Source: Campylorhamphus procurvoides (taxonomy: Eukaryota > Chordata > Aves > Passeriformes > Dendrocolaptidae). From it: 64,000 nt of DNA. Made by a program: the position numbers and the translations under genes. The stretch spans positions 310,001-374,000 of the forward strand of contig WBMV01006429.1 of NCBI GenBank assembly GCA_013396655.1, read 5' to 3'. This document shows, one piece after another, positions 38,001 through 49,702 of this stretch. How positions within the stretch are numbered: the first letter of the stretch is position 1; every line of letters starts with the position of its first letter. The notes below the pieces were generated by a model, which worked only from the letters and a program-made list of their open reading frames with translations, ran no database searches and was not told the origin of the DNA.

Positions 38001-41000
38001 AAATATTTATTTATGCATCTCCTTTAACTGACTTCAGCATTAATTTCTTTAAAGGCACTTCATATAAAGTAATATATGTTTAGTCAGGTTCAGTCAAACG
38101 TAGCATTCTGTAATCTTCTTCACCAGGTGGGAATAAAGAGTCTCTTGATACCTGAAGAAATTGTTATGAAAATATCCCCTGCCTGTGGTAGCATTCTTCA
38201 TTTGCTACTTCTGCTAAGTAAATTGAGAATGCCTCCATCAATTTGTGGAAAGCCAAAAGAGAAGACATTTCCTTCCATTTCAAAGTAATCAATCCCAGTT
38301 TATACTGCTTAGTTGGGCTTTTTTGCCAAAACCTTTGAGGTCTTTGGTAGCATTTTTTTAAAAAATGAAGGATGCAACAAATCTAGATTTAAAAGAAATA
38401 CTTTGTATTGCTGGAGCATATTTTCTTTCTTTAATATACTCTGATAACAATGATTCTTTGTCATACTTCCCAAAGGTCAATAGAACAATGGAACACTTTT
38501 GGGGGCCACATCTGTCAGTGATGAAGTGCCTTGACCTGGCAACACATAGAGAGAGATTTTGATATACTGAACATTCCTGTTCTTGCTCTCTTTTTCAAAA
38601 CTAGGTTCTTTCAGCCTTTTTTGCTTTTTTGTGTTCCAGACCTAAAACTCATAAATACTGAGGTCAGTGGTTCAAGTGCTGGTTGGTGTGAATGTTATAT
38701 AAATCATTGTGAGATGCATGACTGGTCCCTGACAGCTTTCTTGCCTTTCGCTGGCATGATAAAAACGTTGGAAAAATTTGGGAAACTTGCTTTAATCTCA
38801 GTGCCTCTGTTATGGCAATGGGAGCAGCAGAGAGGAGAATTTGGGTCTCTTTAAGCCTTTTCCCTGCCTTCTGCCACCAGAAGGGCTGAGGAACAAGCCC
38901 ACCCCAATGTCCCCAGCCCGTGTCCCACCAGGAGCACAGCAGTGTCTTACAGAGGAGCAGGATTTGTCCAGCACTGAGGTTTGCTCTAAAAAGCTTTGGT
39001 TAAATTCTCAGGGGATTATTTTCCTTGCACAGCAATGCACTCTGGGGATCTGGCTGCTCCTGCAATTACTTTACACCTCTTCCTCCTGGGGGAAAAAAGA
39101 GCTGAGGATTAGTGTAATATAGCCATGGTAAGACAAGCTGATTTCATTCTTGTGCTCTTTAAGTGATTGGAAGTGCCAGATTTTTCTGACTTTAATCCCT
39201 TTTGATTAATTTCCCTATTTTATCCTTAAAGTAATATCATTCTCTCCTATAAAACCATTCCACAATAACCTTGAATATTTAGGGGCGCTTTTCTGCTCTT
39301 GGTTATAAAACTGTAAATCCACAGTAATGCTACAGAGTTTCAAGGCTTTGCTTTCAATTTACACCGGAATGGCTGAGAACGAGAAGGAGTTCTGGCTCTT
39401 TGAGGAAAAGCAAAGGAAAAATAAAAAAGCTGTCCTTGAAATTTTATGGAAGAATAAAACCCCAGTCCCAGGGCAGCAGGAAATCCTGCTGGTAGCTCTG
39501 CAGGTGGAGCCACAGATAGGAGTGTGGGAACCCATCCTCACAGTGGAAAGGGCTCAATCAGAAAGTTCCCTCCAGATTGTGAGCATCTTCCTGCAGGAAT
39601 TGATATTTTTCCCTTTTCCCTTCAGGCTGATTTCCTGGGCACTCAGAATTTCTCTGTGTAGTGCATTTATTGCTGTGCCAAAATGATTACAAGATACACC
39701 AGTTCTGCTTAGAAAGATGGAACAGGCACGTGGACTACTTTGAAAAAATGCATAATTCTGGGGTTGTTTTAATTCTGAAGCTTTGAAAGGTTGCATTTAT
39801 GGTAAATGATTGTCCACATTCCCTAAAAGAACAGGTTTTTTCCCAGGATTTTGTATCCCTGAGAGAAGATTCCAGTGCTTGACTTGAGCAACAGTACAAT
39901 GATCGATGTTCCTTCCTCCACGTGTGCCCCCTTGGAAAATGAAGTTATACACCAAAGAATAGAAACATGCTCTTTGCAGGGAATAAATATTCCTGCTAGA
40001 AAAACCTTGTGCTTTGCTTATGACTTTTGGAAGTCCCTGGACTTGTGTTTAAATGGATATTGCCCTTTAAAGTTAGGGAGGTTGAGTGTTATAATGTTAA
40101 GAACCATTTGGGTTCTTTGCTTTAATTTTGTTTGCATCCACAAAGAGCTTCAGTTTCCAGGCCTGTGAGGCCAGTTTATCATCTTTATAGTTCTTAAATT
40201 TAGCTTCAATTTAAGAATTTAACAATAGAAGCAAGTTCTAGGAGGACTCTCATAAGTGACAGGAGCCTTTAGTTCCTTTCTGGAATCTGACAGTGCCAGT
40301 CCTGGGAGAGGAGAATTGAAAAGCAACAGGTAACAGCCCCCCATTGTACCCCTGGCTTGCAGCATTATCTGCAGAACATTATATCACTTTATTTGCATTT
40401 TTAAGCCTATCATTAGGCCGTATCTTTAGGCATCTTTAGATATTTCTCTCCAGTGTTCTTCCCCCAAGCTGTCACTTTGATTAAATAATTTAGGAAGGAT
40501 GTAACAATAAGGATGATTGCTCAGAACTGTGTGAAATGGAGTTGGGGTTTTCTGTTGAATCTCACTGTTGGGTTAAAAGCTTTATCAAAACCATTTATGT
40601 TAATTCAAATGTTTTCAGATAGGTGTTAAAATTAGGAAAAAAAAGCACTTTTTTGTTTACTTTTCAAACTCTAAAAAGTATTTCTGCTGCAACATGAAAA
40701 CAATACAATTGGAAGCAATGCTTGGAAAAGCATCCAAGCAAAGTTGTAAGGTTAAGGAAACCCCTCTGACACAGAGCAGGGCCTGGCTTTTCTCTTGTTT
40801 CTCACACTCCTAAACCAGAAAGCTCAGCCTGACATCAGTAGCAACTACTCCTGAAAATATATGGAATTATCTGGTCCCAAAGCTTTGATTTCACCTGGTG
40901 AGCCACCAAGGCTTTCAGCAAAACCTTCCATCTGGACCCAAATACAAATCTCTGGGGACTTTGACATGTATGTGGATGTGTGTGAAGTGTATCAAACTTT

Positions 41001-41115
41001 GCTAAGATAACTAGAAAGAAATCTGATAGCAACACAACTTCCCTCCAAACTTAAGCAGAAGGGAATGAATTTGTGTTAGGGATCATCAGTTATTAGGATA
41101 AGTCGGCTCTAAAGT

Positions 41116-41167
41116 AGCTCTACTCAGTTCTTGGAACAAATGGAAAGGAGCTCTAATCAGTTCTTGG
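41116..41167. repeat. Direct repeat of 19 bp at 33-bp spacing
   Basis: agctctactcagttcttgg at 41116-41134 recurs as agctctaatcagttcttgg at 41149-41167 with one mismatch. The intervening 14 bases do not continue the repeat, so this is an old or incomplete local duplication. Confidence 0.8.
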
Positions 41168-43148
41168 GAGGGGCAGGGAGAGCTGACTCTCACCCCACTG
41201 CACAAAGCAATCACCACTCAATTAGTCAAGTGTTTTGATTAGTTAAGAAACATTTAGGTACTGAATATGTATGAGATTCCTAAATCAACACTCTCAGATC
41301 AGTAGATGAATTTTTTCACATCACTTGTCCAGCAACTTTGAATGGTTTACAGTCCATGAATATTCATTCTTATGTGCATTTATAAATGAAATCTCCATTT
41401 CTGCTCCTTGACCCTTTAGTGGGAGGTGGCTGTTGATGACCAGATGGTCAGAGTGTGATTTATTTTATGGTTTTTTCTTGTTTCCAGCATGTTCCAACAC
41501 ACCCATTTTGATCTGTGAGGATTCTACATTCCCTTTTTTAGTAGAGCTGAATCTAAAGAAGAACTCAGCTTTAGGAAAAGGCTTTGACTGTTACCCGAGA
41601 TGTTTTCCTAGGTACCTGTGTTTTCCTTTAAGATCAAAGGAGTGCTGGATAATGGACTGCAGAACTTTCTGGCACACTTTATGCCCTTTAAGGGTTTCAC
41701 AACTGTTCCTGAAAATGGGGGTTAAGGGAAGACTCTGTGCCCAGCTCTGGTTTTGAGGCTAAAACTCAGGTTAGACTCAGGTCTAACCATGCTCAGTCCT
41801 GCTGAGCAGGGGCTGGCAGGGAGGGGGCTGCACATCTGCAGCACATCTGGAAACACACCCCCTTTTCCCTTCCCTTTTCATCTTCCCTGCTCCACTCTCG
41901 CCCCAAATCTTTGCACTCCCAACAAAGGCAGCCAAGTCTGAAGTCTCCAGACAGCAGCAGAGCGTTGCCATCCAGCCTAATGGTGCCAGCCTTTGGAAAA
42001 CACTGACCTTGAGAGTTGTTTGTCTGGGGTTGAAGGAGCTGTCTGGTGCTTAGCAGGGCTCTTAGTTGTGTGCACTCCCTTCATCTCGCAAATGGCATTA
42101 ATTATGTCTCCCAGATAGCTGAGTTAGGAGGGTTTCAATGTGTTCTGCTGCACTTCAAAAGCATGAACTGTGAGCTCTGTTCTGTGACATGGCAAATCCT
42201 TGCTTTTGCCTCAGTCACAGATTCCAGGTGTGAATTCAAGTCCTTCTTTCAGTCAGTCACCTGCTCTGGCTGGGGCTTTATTACATACCATTCCATAGCT
42301 ATCCACATCAAATTTTCACCCTGATTAATTCCCCCTGATAGACTCTGCAATTGGCAGCAGGTTTTGGATAAGATCCTGATCCAGCTGTCTGGGACTTTTC
42401 TCAACAGAGCTAAATTATTTACAAGAGAAATATTAAAACCCCCATAAAAGGAAATTGAAATACTATAACATTACAGTTTTTGTAAACAAATATTACAGCG
42501 AGAGTACTTGAAGTTAATTCAGAAACAGCAGGAAACCTCATTAATGTTATATAATGCAGATAAGTATGTCTGACTTCAGAGCAAACATCTTTTCTTTTGG
42601 GTGTGTTTAGGAGAATGTTAGAGACATCTCAAGCCTTAGTTGCAAATATTCATTACCACCATTAGCTTCACTGAAATTATTAGTATTCTATTGGTTCCTA
42701 TTTTGTTGTCTTGTTCATTAAATTCCAAACACTTATAAAACACTTGTCAAGCAGAAGTGCCCTTTGGACACCCAAGTGACAAGCTGACAAAAGAGTTACA
42801 TGATGATTTCAGTGCTGACTGCATTGCAAGAAGGGCCCAGAGGAGGGGAAAGCAATTGGAACACAGACCAGCCCAGTGACACTCCAAAGAGCCTGAGATT
42901 TGCCAAAAAATCCAATTTCACACGAGCCTCATTTGGCAGAAAGGTTTGCCAAGGAGGGAATTCATTGGGCTTTTCATTGAAAAAAGCGACAGAAACAAAT
43001 TGACAGTCATGTTTTGAAATTGGTGGGGTTTGCCATCTTAAAGAGAGGACAAAATTAACAGAGAGTGGTTTGGTTCATCATTTTTAAAACTAAGTGATCC
43101 ATTTGCTTATTTGAAACATTCCTCCTTTAGGTACCAACCTTTTAATGC

Positions 43149-43170
43149 AATAATAATAATAATAATAATA
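43149..43170. repeat. (AAT)7 microsatellite
   Basis: Seven uninterrupted AAT units plus one base. This is the cleanest trinucleotide array in the window and a plausible polymorphic marker. Confidence 0.9.
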
Positions 43171-44748
43171 GAAACCTGGAAGCACAATATCACTTGGGGA
43201 GAAACAAATCCCTGCTTATGTCGTGTGCTTTCATTTATTCTGCAAGAATTAAGGCAGTGATAGCTCCTCACAGGATCAGTGCAGTCATTTGGTGCTTCTG
43301 AAACAGAACTAGATCATGGTCTCCACGACTCACTGCAGTCACAGCTTTGAGCAAAACCTCTGGCTTTGCTGAATTAGAGATGACCCAAGTTATTTTCAGT
43401 GAGGTTCACAAAGGCAATGCCACCAACACAGGCCTGTGCATGCTTGGGAAAAAATACAACTTTGGACCTGAGTCACAGATCTCTGTCCCCAAAATAGTCT
43501 TTGTCACATTTGTCCTCTCGCTTTGAGGAGAGTCTGATGAGTTGCAGTGGAGTCTGTGCCCACAAAAATATCCAGGGACCCATCCCTGAACTGCTGGAGG
43601 AGATGGAACACTTCCCTTCAGAGTAGATTCAATTTGGGGTTTATTTTTAGGTTGGAAAAACACCAAGTTCATGTAAGATCTAAAGAGAAGGAGAATTTCT
43701 CTCCATTTCCTGTGTTACTGTAGAGGAGGCAGTGTCAGATCTCACAGACCCTTCGCTCCTGATTTGTTTTGCTAAACTGTTTTTCTGGAATACACAGCAA
43801 GAAAAACAGAGCCTGGGAAGACATTTTTGCCCCTTTTTTTATTTTGTTTTGCCTTTTCTGCTGGAGGGAATGTCAGCTGTGCTCCAGAAAGAGGTAAATC
43901 ATTAGAGCAGCCACTGGGGAGTTTGACTTTGGCACGTGGGGGGAAGAGGAGCACACAAAAGGGCATTGGAACAGCAAAATTAAACAGGGGTGATAAGGGA
44001 AATTTGAATTTGCTGTGGGAGTGCCTTGCATAATGAAAGCATTTAGATAAAAGAAAAGGTTAAATAAATGCAGGGGCAATGTTTTATTGGTTTTGTTTAA
44101 CTGTGTCAGGCTAATGTGGAATCAGAGTTTTCCATCTCTTGACTGGGCACCTACAGTGTCTGAAAAGTCCTGAGTGAACATTCAAATTAAAGAATTTGGA
44201 AGTATTCCTGAGGCAAGAAATCAACGGAGGGATTTTTACTTGCTTTAAGGAAAAAAGGTTCTCAGCAAATTTTGGTACACCTAGGAGAACAAACATTAAA
44301 AAATGTCAGCTTCACTTATCTTAACAATTCCAAATTTGCTATTTTGGAAAATAATGTTTAGATGATAAATGCTCCTTCCAAAAGTCCCGGGGAATGAATG
44401 GAACCCTTTTTCCCCCACAGTGCCCTGTCAGGTAACTGATTTGTGGCATTTGTTTCAGCTGCAAAATCCATAAAGATGAGCAGCTCAGCTACTTATTGCT
44501 GAACGCAGCCACTTAGTCAGAAACATCTCCTAAGCAAGGAAGGAAAGAGGAGAAAATGTTATGGACCTTCTGGTATTCAGAATCTTTGAATCATGAGAAC
44601 TCCTTCCTCAAGACTGCCATTCTGCTGCCTCCTGTTTCTCCTTTTATGAAAGGAGGAGGTTTGATTTAGAGGGCACAGAGGGAGCAGTGTGTGTCCCTCC
44701 CCAGAAATGGGACATTAAGCCAGGGTGGCCCTTTGAGCAGAGCCCAGG

Positions 44749-44834
44749 GGAGCAGAGCAGGGATTGCAGGAGCTGGGAAGGTGCCTGGAAGGGAGCAGAG
44801 CAGGGGTTGCAGGAGCTGGGAAAGTGCCTGGAAG
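44749..44834. repeat. Tandem duplication, 43-bp unit, two copies
   Basis: The unit starting ggagcagagcagg at 44749 is repeated from 44792, with two mismatches over 43 bases (a/g in 'ggattgc' versus 'gggttgc', and g/a in 'gggaagg' versus 'gggaaag'). A third copy is only hinted at after 44834 by gaaggagagctccagg. The sequence is G-rich on the + strand and opens short reading frames on both strands, which should be treated as artefacts of the repeat. Confidence 0.9.
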
Positions 44835-47800
44835 GAAGGAGAGCTCCAGGAGATGGATGTGAGGCAGCAGAACCCCCCAGGGTTTGTGCCACACTTCAAT
44901 TGGGGGATGTTCTGCGGTCACAGAATGGAAAAATGAGTTATTTTTTGCTTGTTCCAGGGGAGTATTCAAATGACGTTGAGGTGCTCAAGTGAATATACAT
45001 TTTAAAAACATGTGCATTTGGTGATGACCTTGTATAGTCTCAGTTTACATATTTATCCACCCATTCAGTGTTGTCCAGGCACGACTGGAGAACAATACAA
45101 CTCCTCAAGCAGCTCATACAAATCAATTTTCTGGTTTAAATGTATTCCAGGCTATTCTGTTTGGGCCAGAACAAGGCATTCAGTTGTACAAGGGAATTTG
45201 CCTGCTTCACTAGGCTTTTGCAAAGCACAATACCCTCACCAGAGGCGAAATGGAGATGAATCCAGGCAGGATTTCAGCACAGCCCGTGGGCCCAGCGCTG
45301 ACAGTGCTGCTGATTTCAGAGCTGACACTTCATGCAGATCCTGATTCATCTAACAATTAATTAGCATGGAAAAAAAAATAACAGTAAAGGCAGCTAAAAA
45401 TAAAGCCCACATCTCAGGCAGGTTTCAGTTTGGGGGACTCCCAGTGTGTTAGTGAGAAAACGAAGTTATCTCCAGGGAATTAGGATGCTGATGGAGAGGA
45501 AAATGTGTGATCATTTGTAAGGCATCAGCCTGCTCCAGACTTATGTAATGGTTTCCTTATTCCTGGAGAATAGAATTAATTTGGCCTATCAAACACAAAT
45601 CAGTGCCTGTCTGTTACAGACTTTTTTGTGATTCTTCTGTGCAATCATCACTGGAAGCATAAGGGGAAATTTGCAGGACATAGAACTGAGTTACTGCTGA
45701 AATTCATGGTATTTCTAAAAAACCCATCATGAATCAATAGGAAAAAAAACCTCCCATAGAATATATGTACTTAGAAAAAATGATTTTCTAGCTCTTCCTT
45801 TCTTTACATTATGATTTTAGAAGTATATTATAGAATAAAGCAGCCTAGAAACACTGATGCTGTGGCCTGGAGAAGTGGCAGAGAGCTTTTAGAGCAGTGC
45901 TGGCTGAGAAAGGAGTTCACTAATTTTAGGCAAGGCACCCCTCATCTGTTGTTTGGTTAATTTTGGGGTTTCAAGAAAAAAAGACTTTATTTTTTTAAAA
46001 TGAAGCTTTCACCAAAGACCTCTCTGACTGTCCTTCTAAGAGAGAAACCTGTAATAACTCAAATTTTAGCTATGAAGTCTTTCAGCTTAATAAGATATGA
46101 TGATTTTACAGTGTCTGTCACCAGTATATGTATCCTCTGCAGTCTCTCCTGGCTTTTCCACAACAGGTTATTGCTGCTGTCGAGAAGGAAAGCAAAACAA
46201 AACAAAACACCACTTGTAGGAAAGAACCTGAAGAAGTGTTAGTTTTTATTGACTATTCTTTCTGTTTGTACAGAATTTTTAAGCTCCTCTGCATTGCATT
46301 ATCTCCCGTTAGTGCCACTTGAGTTAAGTTATTATTCTGGGCTCTGTGTGTTGTCAGGAAACAAAGGAAGCAAACACGCCTAAGTTTGGCAGCCAGGTGA
46401 AGGACACGGTGCTTTTCCTTACTGTACCTCCTGTTCAAGTGCCTTGGTTTCCTAGTTACCATTTGTATTTTACATGATCAGAATTTACATTTGCTGCTTA
46501 AAGAGCTGTGTTGGCAAGAGCCTTTGGGGGCCAATTTTGTGGTGTATTCATGAGTGTGCTCTCCAGGCCACACATATCTCTGGTGTAAGTGTACAGTTTG
46601 CAGTGAGACTTTACATGACATTTGCAGTTTGGAGGAATCTCTCTGTGAATAATGAATGTAGGACCAGGCATATTTTAAACTATATTTTAAAAAAACCCTC
46701 TGCTCTGGTTTAAATATCAGTATAGTTTCTTATTGTTCCACTTGGGACCGTTTACATCTATTAATCCAGAACCTCTTGGCAGGGCTGACTTTGTGTTTGA
46801 ACTGGGAAAAGCTCAGTCTGCTTTAAAGAGTGTTATGTTAATTAGGAATATGCCACAAATAGCTGGTTATATGTGGGTAACCTCTGGAGGAATGTTATTC
46901 CAGCACTGTGTGAGCATTCAGGAGGGAATGGGATTCCAGAAGCCAAAAAGCAATTACATTATTGCCCTGTTAATTATGACAACTTCTCTTAGAAAAGTAT
47001 TTCCTTTAGTCTTTGATCTTATTCTGATTCTCTTGGTCACCTTTATTTTAGTCTTTGCCTCCCACCTTCTCCCCTTTCCATCTGAATGGCACTTGTATGG
47101 CACCAAACACCATCATCTCGGTCATGGTATGTTATCACCCTGTTTCAGCACCAACAAGGCCTTGGAAACCACTTTTAGGACCCTCCTCTTCACAAGTTGT
47201 GTTCATTCAGTGGCTCCCACCACACTTAGAGCCAGACTGTGCATGTGCAGGGCCAAGTGCCCCTTTGTGGAGCAGATCTGAGCCCTCCTGGGCAGAGCAG
47301 CTCCAGGCAGGGCTCCCCTCCATCCTCCTGCCCTGGCAGAGAACGACACCAGCTCCCAGGGCAGGGCTCCCTCTGGCTGGGTGGGACAGGAGGGATCTGC
47401 TGGATCCTTTCCTGGCCTCCTTGGGCAGCTGCCATTGCCTTGCTGGCACAGAGTGGTGTTTTCTGTATCCTCAGGAATCTCTGCAAAGGGATTGATTTCT
47501 CACTTCACTCAAGGTTTGCAACACGCCGCTCTGCAGACATCTGTTTTCACAGCTCCGCTCCGAAATAGCCTCTGCTGAGACATTTAATGAAATTCAGTGA
47601 GCTATTTTAAAAATGACAACAAACACGAGCCCCAACCCTCGGTTATTTGTGAAATCCATTGTGGCTAAGCCAGTTTGACAGGAGTCGTGCCAGTAACACA
47701 GCACAGCGGGTATGGAGACAGAAGGGCTTGGGGTGAGAGGTTGGGACAGGTCCCTGAGCCCCTCTCTGGAAGCAGCCAAGGACAGATGTGTCATTTCCAG

Positions 47801-49669
47801 GCTTTTAGACCTCATCATTTGCAGGAGTTACAAAGGCTAAAGGGCTTCAGCTGCAGGAGCACCAGCCAGGCCAATGTTGGACGGGGTAATAATTAATACA
47901 TTTTTATAGACTTTGATTCTGTGACACACCGAGCATCTCCTTGGGGATGCAAAGTGCCCTTAATGTCCCCTGACACTCGGCAGAGTTGAGGCTTGTTTGG
48001 CCCTCTCTGCTCTCTTTCCAAGAGCCCTCAGAGCTCCTTTGTTGCTGCTCTCAGTCAAAGCACAGAGTTGAGGGCTTTTATATTCACCAGCATGATCAGG
48101 GCTCTGCTGGTGTCACAGAACAGGATTGAAGCACTAGTGCCAATTACCATAGCACTCCTTTGTTGTAGGTATCATTTCCTCCTGTTCCTGAAACAGCATT
48201 AATCCACCTACTCCAATTTAATGAATTAAAAAGAGAGACTCAATCAATTAAAGTAATTGAGTAATTGAGACGATCATTTCATCATCTTTGAATAGGGCAA
48301 AGCCCGTGTCCTTTGCTGTAGGTCCTTGGGTAGCACGGTGCTGTCAAACATTGCATCATTCTAGGGCTGCTTTGTCACTTCACACAACAAAGAAAATGCT
48401 CTCCAGCAACACAGAGCAAAGAACATTTGAAAAGGTTTAGGAGTGGCACAGGTCCATCATTCATTCTATCTCAGAAAGCCATGGGTAAGGCTTACACCAC
48501 AGAGGATGTAAGGCATCAAAAGAAGGGGTTATCTGGTGCTGTACCTGTGCATATGTTAGCATATAGAAATATGTCCTTGCAGGTATTTTTATTTAAAAAT
48601 CCTCCGTACTTTTCATCTTTACACTTCTTAAGATTTGTAAGTGAACAAAGAAATGTCATTACCACTGAATCTCCCACTGGTGTCAGGAAATGTAACCCTG
48701 CTTCGTAGCTAAATGGCTGTTGGCAGCTTTGGGCCCTTCCAATGCTTTAAACCTGCAGAATTTCTGTCATTGCTTCTCTTGGCAAGAAGCCAGTTTGGGA
48801 AGAGGCTTCTCCATGCACCCAATAAATGGATGGTCCTTGTGCTGTGGGGGGTGAAGAGTCATCACTGTGAACCTGCAGCAAAGGGCAGCAAGAGGTCGAG
48901 TGGGGGTGACAGATGGGAAAGGCTTTAGGGCCAGGAGCCTGTTATTGCATTTCAGGATTTTAATAGGAGGGTTTATTCCTGCTTTGTATTGAAATTTACC
49001 TCAGGAACCAGCCTTTCAGGTTATTTACAATGACAAACCCCTCCTCCTGAGCCTGTGGTATGATGAGTGCATGAGCATGTCAGCAGCTGTGGGAGGTGGC
49101 ACTGGCATTTGAAGATGCTGGTGACACAAAAGGCTTCTCTTATGGGCACGTCCCAATGGGGATGAAACACCAACTCACTTCTAATTATCTTCAGGTCATT
49201 TCTCATTCTTCTCAGAGTGTGAAGTGTATCCTGTTTGCTCTTCTCCTGCAGTAAAGACTGGAGAGATGATCTTCCAGCTGGACACACCAGTGCAAAAACT
49301 TTGGAGGTCTCTCTCATCTCTCTAAAGAGAGTGAGAGTCGAGAGGGGGGAGAACAACCTGAAAAGATTCCAAGGAGTGCAGGCAGCCCCCCAGCCCTGGT
49401 GGGTTTATCTGATCACACACTGTTGGTAGCCCTGAGATCTCAGGCAGTGGCCAAGAGGCTGCACAGGTTCTCTATTTGCATGTTTTGCTGAGGATTTGGG
49501 GATTCTGGTTGTAGTTCCCAAGATTTTGTACTTTTCTCTTGAGTAGATGGTGGGTTTGTTCACCAAATGCTTTGCAAGAGAAGGGTTAGAATAATGCTGA
49601 AGGTATTCGTTCACTGCCCTTCTCCTAGAGGTTACAATTATTTTTTCTTTGCTAGTTTTAACTATCTTG

Positions 49670-49702
49670 ATATATATATATGTGTGTGTGTGTATTATAT
49701 AT
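49670..49702. repeat. Compound (TA)n(TG)n microsatellite
   Basis: Five TA units are followed by six TG units and then a short ttatatatg. Compound TA/TG arrays of this kind are common in vertebrate introns and often vary in length. Confidence 0.85.

Larger units (their letters stand above)
28543..44748 (+). other. SPOCK1: SPOCK1 intron, unique sequence
   Basis: I see no identifiable gene. The stretch holds one minus-strand coding-like reading frame at 33.75-34.10 kb (listed separately), a 12-bp tandem duplication at 35.02 kb, a purine-rich segment at 36.0-36.5 kb that might be an old, unrecognisable repeat, a near-tandem 19-bp duplication at 41.1 kb and an AAT microsatellite at 43.15 kb. Other reading frames, including a 119-codon one at 39327-39686, show no family resemblance and no paired splice sites. 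Confidence 0.75.

Noticed and set aside
39327..39686. 119-codon open frame with a TATAAA about 20 bases upstream
   Set aside because: The first half is charged and looks somewhat protein-like, but I know no homologue. The second half is hydrophobic and low in information, and a TATAAA is expected often in AT-rich DNA.
44421..44431. Acceptor and donor-like signals 11 bases apart (cccccacag ... gtaact)
   Set aside because: An 11-nt exon of this kind would be exceptional and has no reading-frame support in the gene.
46733..47281. Longest open reading frame in the window (182 codons, + strand)
   Set aside because: It opens with TTG rather than ATG, matches no family I know, shows no paired splice sites, and its composition changes along its length. 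One frame of this size is not far from chance in 64 kb read in six frames.
47280..47450. GC-rich patch considered as a CpG island or promoter
   Set aside because: It is GC-rich but poor in CpG and has no promoter motif.
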